From contig JAEWBG010000076.1 in assembly GCA_023391335.1 (NCBI GenBank), positions 67,395-131,394 of the forward strand: a stretch of DNA of 64,000 nucleotides, given 5' to 3'. This document shows, piece after piece, positions 56,910 to 64,000 of the stretch. The position numbers and the translations under genes were made by a program. Numbering within the stretch: position 1 is the stretch's first letter; each line of letters opens with the position of its first letter. Source of the DNA: Pseudomonadota bacterium. GTDB lineage: Bacteria > Pseudomonadota > Gammaproteobacteria > Steroidobacterales > Steroidobacteraceae. Below the pieces are notes generated by a model. The model was not told where the DNA came from. It searched no databases and was given only the letters and a program-made list of their open reading frames with translations.

Positions 56910-57824
56910 TCAGGCGTTTCCGCTGAAACGTCCGATGAGCCCAGCAGAGAAAGCGGACCGCATCCAGCGGTCCGCACCGCAAGATAAACTCCGCTTCGGC
57001 CGGAACGCTGTGTTCAATGTGTCCTCGCTGAAGTTCTCGCCTGATGACTGCCCCGTCGCATATCGATACAGAGCCGCCGAATAGATTCCCTGCAACGCTG
57101 CGTGAATCAATGCCAACGCCAGAATTGCGATCACGCCTGCGCCAATCACGATCCACAGCAACGCCGGCGATTGCGGAAGTGAGAGAGCCACGATCAAGAA
57201 GATGGTGAGCATGGCGACGGCGAGGTACGCGAACGCAAATACGAAACCCATGCCGCCATTGCCGACGATGTTCTCGCCCCAGGTTTGTTTCAGTAGCTGA
57301 GCGCTTTCCTTCACCGCATCGACTGGGCCGACATCGCGGCTGACGAGCACGGGAACGGTGAGGGCGGTCGCGATTGTGAAGCCGGCACCTAGTAGAGCTG
57401 CAATCCAGCGGCCGATGAATCCCGCGCGTTCTTCAATCACTCTCAGAATGAGTCCGACCGTTGCAGCGATCCCAGCGTAGCCCAGAATTGCGCCAGCTTT
57501 GGACCACGCGATGCGCAAACCATCTTTGACTGTTGGGTCGCCGCCTTCCAAGCGGATCATGGCTGCGCCGACGAGGGCAGTGTTGAAGAAAAAAATGATG
57601 AAGTACTGAACCAGGTACACCAGGAAAACGGGCAGCCATTGAATGCGCTCCGTCTCCGCGCGATCGAAATAGCCCGTCGCGATGGCTGGGATCAAAAGAC
57701 TTGCGATCACGATGATGGTCGTGATCGTGCTTAACACCGGGAACAGCAGTAGTTCTTTGTCTTGGCGCAATACCGATGCGCTGGCTTGAATGAGACTCCA
57801 GCTTCGCGAAATCCTCATAAACAT
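56910..57824 (-). CDS. DUF6159-type membrane protein with repeat-derived C-terminus
   Basis: 304 residues with six membrane helices (LLLFPVLSTITTIIVIASLL, FLVYLVQYFIIFFFNTALVG, AGAILGYAGIAATVGLILRV, and three more) and the conserved segment SWSLIQASASVLRQDKELLL. Function unknown. The family usually ends near NTAFRPK; here about 25 residues follow, and the last six, RFSGNA, are encoded by the dispersed motif GCGTTTCCGCTGAAACG read in reverse, which also supplies the stop context. Convergent with the GST gene, 43 bp apart. Confidence 0.82.
   Translation of the reverse strand: MFMRISRSWSLIQASASVLRQDKELLLFPVLSTITTIIVIASLLIPAIATGYFDRAETERIQWLPVFLVYLVQYFIIFFFNTALVGAAMIRLEGGDPTVKDGLRIAWSKAGAILGYAGIAATVGLILRVIEERAGFIGRWIAALLGAGFTIATALTVPVLVSRDVGPVDAVKESAQLLKQTWGENIVGNGGMGFVFAFAYLAVAMLTIFLIVALSLPQSPALLWIVIGAGVIAILALALIHAALQGIYSAALYRYATGQSSGENFSEDTLNTAFRPKRSLSCGADRWMRSAFSAGLIGRFSGNA
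56914..56930. repeat. GCGTTTCCGCTGAAACG motif, copy 6 (in coding sequence)
   Basis: Exact copy. On the minus strand it encodes RFSGNA, the C-terminus of the membrane protein. Confidence 0.78.
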
Positions 57825-57977
57825 GCGACCTCCCAGCCGTTTCGTGTTGTTGTTTCCGCAACAGAAGCGGCCACAGTGTGCCAGGGCAGAATGGTGCGCG
57901 AAAGTCCGTCTTGTTGCGTCGGGGTCGAGCTTTTGCTGAACTGTGTCCGGAGTTGGAACAACACGCGGAAGTGCGTA

Positions 57978-58802
57978 ATGGCGATCGACGGCCCCGGAAT
58001 TCTTGACAGTGATCTAGCACACGACGTCTACAACGGGATATTGGATCAATTCGATGCGGGGGCAGACATTGCTGCCGTTCGAGAGAAGCTGGATTCCATA
58101 GGATCGGAACTGATTGACGAGATCGAGGAGGAGATCTTTGTAGCTGCGGCAGCGAAGGCTTTCTGGGAAATCGGTAGCGCTCAGGACGACTTGATCGCGA
58201 GGTTCGTTGCATTAGTGGAAGGCGACAAGGTCTTAGTCCGATGGGCGGATGTGGGTGCCGGCCCAAAATTCGCCAAGCTGAGAAATTCTCATCTGAAGCG
58301 CCTGCTGGATAAAGTGTCGGTACCTAAAGGCACACCTCGACGCCGCAAAAAGTACCGTCCAGTCGCGAAGAAAATCTTTTCGGCGGGTGATTGTTTAACG
58401 CTCCAAATAGCAGGAGAAACCTACAGGAGCGTGGTTGGCAAGATTGATGAAAAGAAGGGGCGGTGCCGCTACGTCCTCTTGGTGTTGGAGATATCGACGG
58501 ATATTTCTGTTGAGTCATTTGCCGCGGGACGCTACTACGGTAGGCGCATTCCGTCTCAAGTGAGTGCATCGGGCTTTGAGTTTGGTCCTGATGTGGTTTT
58601 CTTGGACCACAAGATTCTAGTGCGCGAGGGCAATCCGTTTACCGTCGTTGGACGAATACCCGTCGATGAGAATCGATTTGTGCCGGGCAGTTTTGGCGGT
58701 GTGCTTTCGATCGCTGATCTAAAGGTGGAGTTCACGCGTGTCGCGAGCAATCAATTCAAGACACGCGAGCTATTGCCAATGAGTGATCTGCTTGCACCAT
58801 GA
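57978..58802 (+). CDS. DUF4259-like protein with C-terminal extension
   Basis: 274 residues from ATG 57978. The first 100 residues (GPGILDSDLAHDVYNGILDQ, AAAAKAFWEIGSAQDDLIAR) match the layout of the DUF4259 type (GTGIFDND at the start, a helical core, Trp-Glu-Leu/Ile-Gly). The next part resembles a small beta domain (SAGDCLTLQIAGETYRSVVG). Proteins of this type often sit near toxin or immunity genes, but no such role can be read here. The frame opens earlier, at 57762, on the far side of the divergent membrane-protein gene start; I prefer 57978. Confidence 0.6.
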   Translation: MAIDGPGILDSDLAHDVYNGILDQFDAGADIAAVREKLDSIGSELIDEIEEEIFVAAAAKAFWEIGSAQDDLIARFVALVEGDKVLVRWADVGAGPKFAKLRNSHLKRLLDKVSVPKGTPRRRKKYRPVAKKIFSAGDCLTLQIAGETYRSVVGKIDEKKGRCRYVLLVLEISTDISVESFAAGRYYGRRIPSQVSASGFEFGPDVVFLDHKILVREGNPFTVVGRIPVDENRFVPGSFGGVLSIADLKVEFTRVASNQFKTRELLPMSDLLAP

Positions 58803-58820
58803 AGTGCAGAGGATCAAGGC

Positions 58821-58976
58821 ATGTCAGGGCGACAAATCAGAACCTCCGATGGCTTTCTTCGAGTGGAGTACATTGAGGTCCTCAAGGCTGAATTAGTGCG
58901 AACGATATTTAAGTTTGCGGGGATCGGTATTGCGTTCGGTGGATTGCTGGCCGCCCTCATGAACTTATGTCGATGA
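58821..58976 (+). CDS. Small single-pass membrane protein (51 aa)
   Basis: 51 residues: MSGRQIRTSDGFLRVEYIEV, LKAELVRTIFKFAGIGIAFG, GLLAALMNLCR. One membrane helix (FKFAGIGIAFGGLLAALMNL). Good ribosome binding site (AGAGGA, seven bases before the ATG). It overlaps the start of the next gene by ten bases. It may belong to an operon with the DUF4259-like gene. Confidence 0.5.
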   Translation: MSGRQIRTSDGFLRVEYIEVLKAELVRTIFKFAGIGIAFGGLLAALMNLCR

Positions 58977-59683
58977 GATTCAATGACGATCTTCAGTTAT
59001 CGCCACACGCCGCTCTGCAGTTGGGGACAGACGGATTTGTGGTGCTGCCCGGTCCCAACGTTCTTGGCGGAATTGAGCGATTGCAGAGTGCCTACGATGC
59101 TTGCGTGGCGAGTGCAGATCCGGCTGATGTACGGATTGCGTCGTCGTTACGCGTGAAGGACTTCGTCAATCGTTCGCAGGAATTCGATTGTGTCTACATT
59201 CACCCGCCGCTCCTTGCTGCGTGTATTTCCGTTATCGGCGGGTCTTTCAAACTCAGCAACACTTGCGCAAGAACCTTGAGCCCCGGCGCACCCGCTCAGC
59301 CCCTACATGTCGATGTGAAGCGGGGTGATGACGACTGGCCAATGGTTGGATACATCTGGATGATCGATGCATTCGATGCTGAGAATGGCGCCACCCGCTT
59401 CGTTCCTGGATCGCACCTTCGCCCCGGCTCACCGGATGGGGTGGACACTATCGATGGCGATGGAGTCGCTCTCGCCTGCGGACCTGCCGGATCACTCATC
59501 GTCTTCGATGCGTCCGTTTGGCATGGCCACACCGCTAATCGTTCGGCGAGTCCGCGTCGTTCCGTGCAAGGTCACTTCGTTGCGCGTGATGCGCGGTCTG
59601 CGATCGACTACCGCTTGCGCATGAAGGCGGAGACATTGAGTCGGCTCGGCGATGTTGCCAAATACCTTCTCGAGCTGGAGTGA
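58967..59683 (+). CDS. Phytanoyl-CoA dioxygenase family protein
   Basis: 238 residues of the PhyH-type iron(II)/2-oxoglutarate oxygenase family. Metal ligands: HVDVKR (His-x-Asp) and the distal His in WHGHTANRS, followed by the Arg that binds 2-oxoglutarate. FVPGSHLRPG is the conserved loop between them. Substrate unknown. The start is one of two close ATGs (58967, 58973). Confidence 0.85.
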   Translation: MSMRFNDDLQLSPHAALQLGTDGFVVLPGPNVLGGIERLQSAYDACVASADPADVRIASSLRVKDFVNRSQEFDCVYIHPPLLAACISVIGGSFKLSNTCARTLSPGAPAQPLHVDVKRGDDDWPMVGYIWMIDAFDAENGATRFVPGSHLRPGSPDGVDTIDGDGVALACGPAGSLIVFDASVWHGHTANRSASPRRSVQGHFVARDARSAIDYRLRMKAETLSRLGDVAKYLLELE

Positions 59684-59748
59684 GAAAGGTCGAGAGAGTG
59701 AGAATTCATCGATAAATGTAGTGCTTCTCGGCCCTCCATTCGCTAGAA

Positions 59749-59768
59749 TACTGTCTATTAAAACAGTA
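59749..59768 (+). promoter_or_regulatory. LexA (SOS) box before the HNH endonuclease gene
   Basis: TACTGTCTATTAAAACAGTA matches the gammaproteobacterial LexA operator TACTGT-N8-ACAGTA exactly in both halves. It lies 106 bp before the ATG of the DUF222/HNH gene, the only gene in reach. Confidence 0.75.
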
Positions 59769-59874
59769 TCGATTGCGACGTGGCCTGTAAGCTGAAGCGG
59801 TGTTTGGAAAGCGGGTCAATGGCCGAACTTACACGTCACACCCTACACGACACACGCTCCCCGGAAGGATTCAC

Positions 59875-61243
59875 ATGGAAATCGAAGCGCAGACTTCAAG
59901 TGTTGATCTCTCTATCAACGATCTTGCTTCTCAGATCACTGAACTCGCAGGGCATCTCAACGCGGCGAATCATCGTTGGTTGATGCTCATCGCCGAGTTC
60001 GACCGTCGCAATGGATGGTCGGATTGGGGTACGCAGTCGTGTGCGCATTGGCTCAATTGGAAGTGCGGCATCGATATGGGCGCTGCGCGCGAAAAGGTGC
60101 GTGTTGCTCATGCGCTTCAATCGTTGCCGAAGATTTCTGCGGCGATGGCGCGCGGAGAGCTCAGCTATTCGAAAGCACGAGCGATGACTCGCGTTGCTAC
60201 GCCCGCGACGGAAGACTACCTATTGATGATTGCTCGGCACGGGACTGCTCAGCACGTTGAAGAAACCGTGCGTCATTTTCGGAATGCCCTCGATGCTGAA
60301 GAGTTAGCCAAGGAAGCTCGCCAACAGAAGCAGCGGTCACTCACTTATTCCTATGATGATGACGGCTCCTTGATCCTAAAGGCGCGTTTGCCCGCTGAGA
60401 TCGGCGCCGTGTTCATCAAGGCGCTCGAAGCCGCCATGGGAGAGCGTTCCGGCGAATGAAGAGGACGTCGCGGCTGAAGAAATCCGGCTAAGTGAGAAAG
60501 AGCGCGTGAAGAAGGTCCCCAGGCGGGTGCAGCGAGCGGATGCGGTTGGAGTACTGGCCGAGAGTTTCCTCCAGAACGGAGCCGCCGAATTGAGCGGCGG
60601 GGACAAGCATCAAATCGTCGTTCACGTTTCAGCTGAAACGTTAAAGGAGAAGTCCGCCGGCCGATGTGAGTTGGAGGAGGGGCCGAGCATCGCAGTCGAG
60701 ACTTGTCGCCGTCATGCGTGCGACTGCAGTTTGGTCCACATCACTGAGGACGAAAACGGCACGCCACTCGATATCGGTCGCAAGACGCGCTCGATTCCAC
60801 CATCGATCCGCCGCGCTTTGAACTCGCGGGACAAAGGTTGTCGATTTCCCGGGTGTTGTAACAAGCATTTCGTCGACGGCCACCACATCAAGCACTGGAC
60901 GAATGGCGGCGAAACGAAGCTCAGCAACCTTGTGAGCTTGTGTCGCTTCCATCATCGGCTCGTGCATGAAGGTGGAGTGGAGGTTCACGTGCTCGATGAT
61001 GGCGCGATTCGCTTCACGAAACCGAATGGTCAGTCGTTCGATAGCGTGATCCCCGGATTCACTCAGCCGCTTTCGGATTGGCGCCGTATTCCTGCAGAAC
61101 ATGAGCGCACCCGGGTACGTATCAATGATCGAACCGCTGCGACGAAGTGGGGTGGCGAGTCGATGGACTATGGATTGGCCGTGCAGGTGCTGTTGCAGCA
61201 GCATGCAAAGCGTGGTGATGGCGAGGTCGGGAGCCAACATTAG
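59875..61243 (+). pseudogene. DUF222/HNH endonuclease, split by a frameshift
   Basis: Protein of the 13E12-repeat/DUF222 type with a C-terminal HNH nuclease. Part one (from ATG 59875, GGAAGGA upstream) holds DUF222 (AREKVRVAHALQSLPKISAA, GELSYSKARAMTRVATPATE) and stops at 60459. Part two is in the +1 frame, open without interruption from before that stop, and carries the HNH motif (CRFPGCCNKHFVDGHHIKHW; LVSLCRFHHRLVHEGG). The order of conserved parts is intact, so a single-base change near 60437-60460 separates them: a real mutation, a sequencing error, or recoding. A LexA box lies upstream. The region at 60624-60641 contains the palindrome ACGTTTCAGCTGAAACGT. Confidence 0.85.
60624..60641. 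repeat. Palindrome related to the GCGTTTCCGCTGAAACG motif
   Basis: ACGTTTCAGCTGAAACGT is an 18-bp perfect palindrome within the HNH gene. A shorter relative, TTTCCGCGGAAA, lies at 61260-61271. Confidence 0.55.
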
Positions 61244-61351
61244 AAGGTTGGCAGAAACGTTTCCGCGGAAAGATGCTCGAGGTGGCCTTGCAGTTCGCTT
61301 GACGTCCTCGTCGGTAAGCGTTAATTGCTGATGCGCTATGGAGGATGAGTT

Positions 61352-61966
61352 ATGCAGCCAAAACCGTCTCCGCTTACACCGAACCAGTACCTGGAACGCG
61401 AGCTGAAGAGCACGGTGAAGCATGAGTATGTGGATGGCGAAATCTACGCCATGTCAGGAGCCAAGCGGCGCCACAACCTGATTGCATCTACGTTTGTGCG
61501 CCAAGCCGGTAACGCTGCGGTCGGCAAGGCCTGCCAAGTGTTCGGCTCGGACATGAAGGTGTTCGTCGAGGCGCACAACAGCTTCTATTACCCGGATGTC
61601 AGTGTTTGCTGCGATCCCAGCGATCGCAATGAGCAGTTCCTAACGCGGCCATGCTTCATCGTGGAAGTCCTTTCGCCGTCGACCGCCAGTATCGATCGTC
61701 GGGAGAAGCGCGCGAGTTACTGCACCTTAGAGACGCTGCGCGAATACGTGATCGTCGATCAGGATCAGATGCGCGTTGAGGCCTATCGCCGAGAGGGCGC
61801 GGGTTGGCAGGGGTATGTGCTGAATCAGCCGGACGACGTTGTCGAATCGACGTGCCTGAGCATGCGGTTGGCGCTCAGCGATATCTATGCGGGTGTGGAG
61901 TTTCCGCCGGCGGGCGTATCGGAAGCGGAAGCCGATGAATACGTGACTGAGCCTTGGCAAGCATGA
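61352..61966 (+). CDS. Uma2-family putative endonuclease (DUF820)
   Basis: 204 residues. Restriction-endonuclease-like fold with the family motifs YVDGEIYAMSGAKRRHNLIA, YYPDVSVCC (catalytic Asp), CFIVEVLSPST (Glu-x-Leu/Ser-Pro-Ser-Thr) and EYVIVDQD. Such proteins are abundant in cyanobacteria and some environmental bacteria; the biological role is not established. The stop overlaps the start of the next gene (ATGA), so the two are coupled. Confidence 0.88.
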   Translation: MQPKPSPLTPNQYLERELKSTVKHEYVDGEIYAMSGAKRRHNLIASTFVRQAGNAAVGKACQVFGSDMKVFVEAHNSFYYPDVSVCCDPSDRNEQFLTRPCFIVEVLSPSTASIDRREKRASYCTLETLREYVIVDQDQMRVEAYRREGAGWQGYVLNQPDDVVESTCLSMRLALSDIYAGVEFPPAGVSEAEADEYVTEPWQA

Positions 61967-62865
61967 GATCAGCCTGGCGCACCCTGCTAGCGATAGCCGG
62001 CATCGCATTCACCGCTTCTATCGCTAACGCAGACTCGGGGTTCACCGCGACCCCCATCGCACGCGGCGTGAGCTTGATCCAGGGCTACGAATGCAACATC
62101 ACTGCATCGAGCGGCGATGATGGTGTTGTTCTCGTCGATACGTGCAGCGGAGACGTGGCTGGCCGATTGCATCAAGCGATCGAGCGCATCTCAGAGAAGC
62201 CCATTCGATTCGTTATCAACACACACGCCCATGCCGATCACACGGGTGGCGATGCTGCGTTTCAGGAGTTTGCGCCCGTCATTGCCCATCGCAATGTGAG
62301 GAAGCGGATGAAGTTGGGCAACGAGGTAACTGGCGACAAGCCGAGCGTGCCTGAGGCGTTGCCGGTCGTGACATTCGAAGGCGAGGTCACGTTACATCTC
62401 AACGGTGAGGAGATCCGGCTTCTATCGCTTCCGCCCGCGCACACTGATGGCGACGTCGTGGTGATATTCACCAAGGCGAACGTTGTGTGTATTGGTGACG
62501 TCTACATGTCGCCGCGCGTTTCTTTCGCGGATAGATGGTATGGCGGCAGTATGTTGGGCCTGATCCAAGCGCTCGAGTCTTTGCTTCCGAAAATTCCTGC
62601 CGACGCCAAGATCATTCCGGGCCACGGAAGAATTTCGTCGCGCGCTGATGTAGCCGCAGGTCTGGAAGTCTTGAAGCAGATGAAGGCTGTGGTCGAGAGT
62701 GCCGTGCGTGCGGGCAAGACTCTCGAACAACTTACTGCGGAGCGGCCCTTTGATAAGTGGCGTGATGCGCTTCCCGAATGGTCCAGATCGGACAAGTCCT
62801 TGGATGGGTGGGTGAGGGACTTCTATAGAGAGATTGCTGCTAATCCAGTCGCGAACTCAAATTAG
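61963..62865 (+). CDS. Exported metallo-beta-lactamase-fold hydrolase
   Basis: 300 residues from ATG 61963. Signal peptide (LAIAGIAFTASIANADS). The metal-binding motif is THAHADHTGG, with further ligands near PPAHTDGD and in the final HG of IIPGHGRIS. It belongs to the group of periplasmic MBL-fold hydrolases that includes quinoprotein relay-type proteins; a lactamase activity cannot be claimed. Translationally coupled to the Uma2-like gene. Confidence 0.87.
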   Translation: MRSAWRTLLAIAGIAFTASIANADSGFTATPIARGVSLIQGYECNITASSGDDGVVLVDTCSGDVAGRLHQAIERISEKPIRFVINTHAHADHTGGDAAFQEFAPVIAHRNVRKRMKLGNEVTGDKPSVPEALPVVTFEGEVTLHLNGEEIRLLSLPPAHTDGDVVVIFTKANVVCIGDVYMSPRVSFADRWYGGSMLGLIQALESLLPKIPADAKIIPGHGRISSRADVAAGLEVLKQMKAVVESAVRAGKTLEQLTAERPFDKWRDALPEWSRSDKSLDGWVRDFYREIAANPVANSN

Positions 62866-62890
62866 GTGGGGCAGAGCCTATGCGGCGAGG

Positions 62891-63631
62891 CTACGGGCCC
62901 GCTGGGTTGTTTTTCGAACCCGTCAGCACATTCCACCTCTGCAAGTCCACGCCCTTGAACAACAGCCACAGGCCCAGCGACAACTCGCCAATCAGGCACG
63001 GAAGCAGAATGGTGGGATAAAGGATGTTTACTACAGCAGGAGCGAAGAGGGCGGAGAAGCACGCGATCAAATAGCAAACACCTGCAATTTGTATCAGTAC
63101 GCCCAGCACTCTTGGAAGGTATCCGGATTTGAAAATCAAATGGCCATTCACGAGGCACGTGAGTCCGAAGAAGATCAGAGCGATGTTGAAGCCGATGTCG
63201 TGCCAGGTCAGTACGAGATACGCGACGCTCGCAATCTGATCGGAACCGAGGCCGGTGAAGTGGTGAGCCGTCTGCAGGGCAGGCAAGACGGCGATGAAGA
63301 AGATCTTGCTGACGGCCTCAACAGCTAACGAGACGAGATTCAAGACCAGTGCGACCTGCGCAAGAGTTCTGTCGACCGGGCGAAGCAGCACATATTCGAT
63401 CAGCGAGAGTGGCACAGCGCACAGGACCACCATCAAGTTTGCAGCAGCACCGATCGACCAAAGCGACTGGGCAGCCATAATGTGTTGAGCCGTGGCCGCA
63501 GCGTCTTCGGGCACTACGAGGCTTGCTCTCACAAACCCCTGAGCAAACATCCCAAGCAAGATGATCGCGAGATACAGCGCGCCGCCGATGCGTGCGTACA
63601 GTTGTGGAGAAGCTTGCACGTGGTTGTTCAC
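62891..63631 (-). CDS. DUF4386-type membrane protein
   Basis: 246 residues, GTG start. Six to seven membrane helices (YLAIILLGMFAQGFVRASLV, IGAAANLMVVLCAVPLSLIE, VALVLNLVSLAVEAVSKIFF, and so on) with the DUF4386 pattern (ARIGGALYLAIILLG; SGYLPRVLGVLIQIAGVCYL). Function unknown. Convergent with the hydrolase gene (25 bp apart). Confidence 0.85.
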   Translation of the reverse strand: MNNHVQASPQLYARIGGALYLAIILLGMFAQGFVRASLVVPEDAAATAQHIMAAQSLWSIGAAANLMVVLCAVPLSLIEYVLLRPVDRTLAQVALVLNLVSLAVEAVSKIFFIAVLPALQTAHHFTGLGSDQIASVAYLVLTWHDIGFNIALIFFGLTCLVNGHLIFKSGYLPRVLGVLIQIAGVCYLIACFSALFAPAVVNILYPTILLPCLIGELSLGLWLLFKGVDLQRWNVLTGSKNNPAGP

Positions 63632-63880
63632 GAATGTTTCCCTGAAGTTGTTCTTCCCGCGTCTGGCCCAGGTTGTTGCGTGCGGGATTGGATTTATTCG
63701 AGCTTGGTCGAAACGCTACTGCTCGCGAGTATGATCGCGGGCGCGGTTGCGACTCTGCGGAGATCGCAAAGGTTGCACGGCGGCAACCTTTCTTGGATTT
63801 GCCGAGTCTGAACCAACACGCGAGATGGATCACGGTGAGCGGCACGTCAGGGCGGAAAGCACCGTCGAGCAGAATTGCGT
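63632..63880 (+). other. Spacer upstream of the DUF4386 gene
   Basis: No supportable gene. It contains a perfect 9-bp hairpin (AAAGGTTGC / GCAACCTTT, 63768-63791) followed by CTTGG, which may be an intrinsic terminator of a lost gene. The promoter of the DUF4386 gene should be here. Confidence 0.4.
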
Positions 63881-63972
63881 ATTCCGCCTGATGCCGGCCA
63901 CTGATTCCGCCGCATGGGCGCCACCCATTCCACGCCATGGCGGCCGGGTATTCCGCGGCATGGCGGCCACCC
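63881..63972. repeat. Four 23-bp tandem repeats, IS21-like end
   Basis: ATTCCGCnnnATGnCGGCCAC-type units at 63881, 63904, 63927 and 63950. The pattern resembles the multiple terminal repeats at the end of IS21-family elements, whose transposase gene would start beyond the window. The remaining 28 bases show no coding start I can defend. Confidence 0.5.
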
Positions 63973-64000
63973 CCTGTTGATCTTGATGAGGTGATTGCCA

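Overview
The window is about 64 kb from a GC-rich gammaproteobacterium. The polar-flagellum gene order, a FleQ-type master regulator instead of FlhDC, sigma-54 promoters, FlhF/FlhG and a MotC/MotD-like stator point to the Pseudomonas/Xanthomonas/Steroidobacter side of the class. The lineage is inferred from gene order and protein character only.

Positions 1-39615 hold one nearly uninterrupted plus-strand flagellar and chemotaxis cluster: flgG (cut by the window edge)-flgHIJKL, fliC, flaG, fliDS, a fliT-like gene, a PilZ-like gene, fleQ, a receiver-less fleR-like activator, fliEFGHIJK, fliLMNOPQR, flhB, flhA, flhF, flhG, fliA, cheY, cheZ and a motC/motD-like pair. It encodes rod and ring parts, hook-filament junction, filament and cap, MS and C rings, export gate and ATPase, number and placement control, the sigma-28 factor and the stator. 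Sigma-54-type promoters are readable before the fleR-like gene, fliL and flhA, and a sigma-28 promoter before fliC. cheA, cheB, cheW, flgM, flgN and fleS are not in the window.

The most unusual feature of this half is its spacers. About twenty of them are filled by elements built on one plan: a left arm of degenerate 7-8 bp tandem units starting at or just after a stop codon, a loop of roughly 20-130 bp, and a right arm of inverse-complement units ending at or just before the next start codon. The unit sequence changes from spacer to spacer. Such elements also sit inside coding sequence (FlgJ linker; N-termini of FlgH, FlgI and FliP), often leave genes with no visible Shine-Dalgarno sequence, and are often preceded by a hairpin built on the stop codon. 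I do not recognise a named family for them.

Positions 39800-51300 are mixed accessory genes: a Tat-exported molybdopterin oxidoreductase large subunit without partners, two small secreted paralogues, a beta-propeller protein, two ABC-type permeases without an ATPase, a von Willebrand A protein and a PIN-like protein. Their spacers carry other repeat families, some shared with the flhB-flhA spacer.

Positions 51340-64000 look like a patchwork accessory region. It starts at a decayed tRNA-Pro-like 3' fragment (possible attachment site) and carries membrane proteins of unknown function, an aspartic-protease-like lipoprotein, an antitoxin whose toxin is reduced to 18 codons, a GST, a dioxygenase, a frameshifted DUF222/HNH endonuclease under a good LexA box, a Uma2-like protein and a metallo-beta-lactamase-fold hydrolase. 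A 17-bp near-palindrome, GCGTTTCCGCTGAAACG, recurs between 54.3 and 61.3 kb and forms the C-terminus of one gene. The right edge holds four 23-bp tandem repeats that resemble the end of an IS21-like element.
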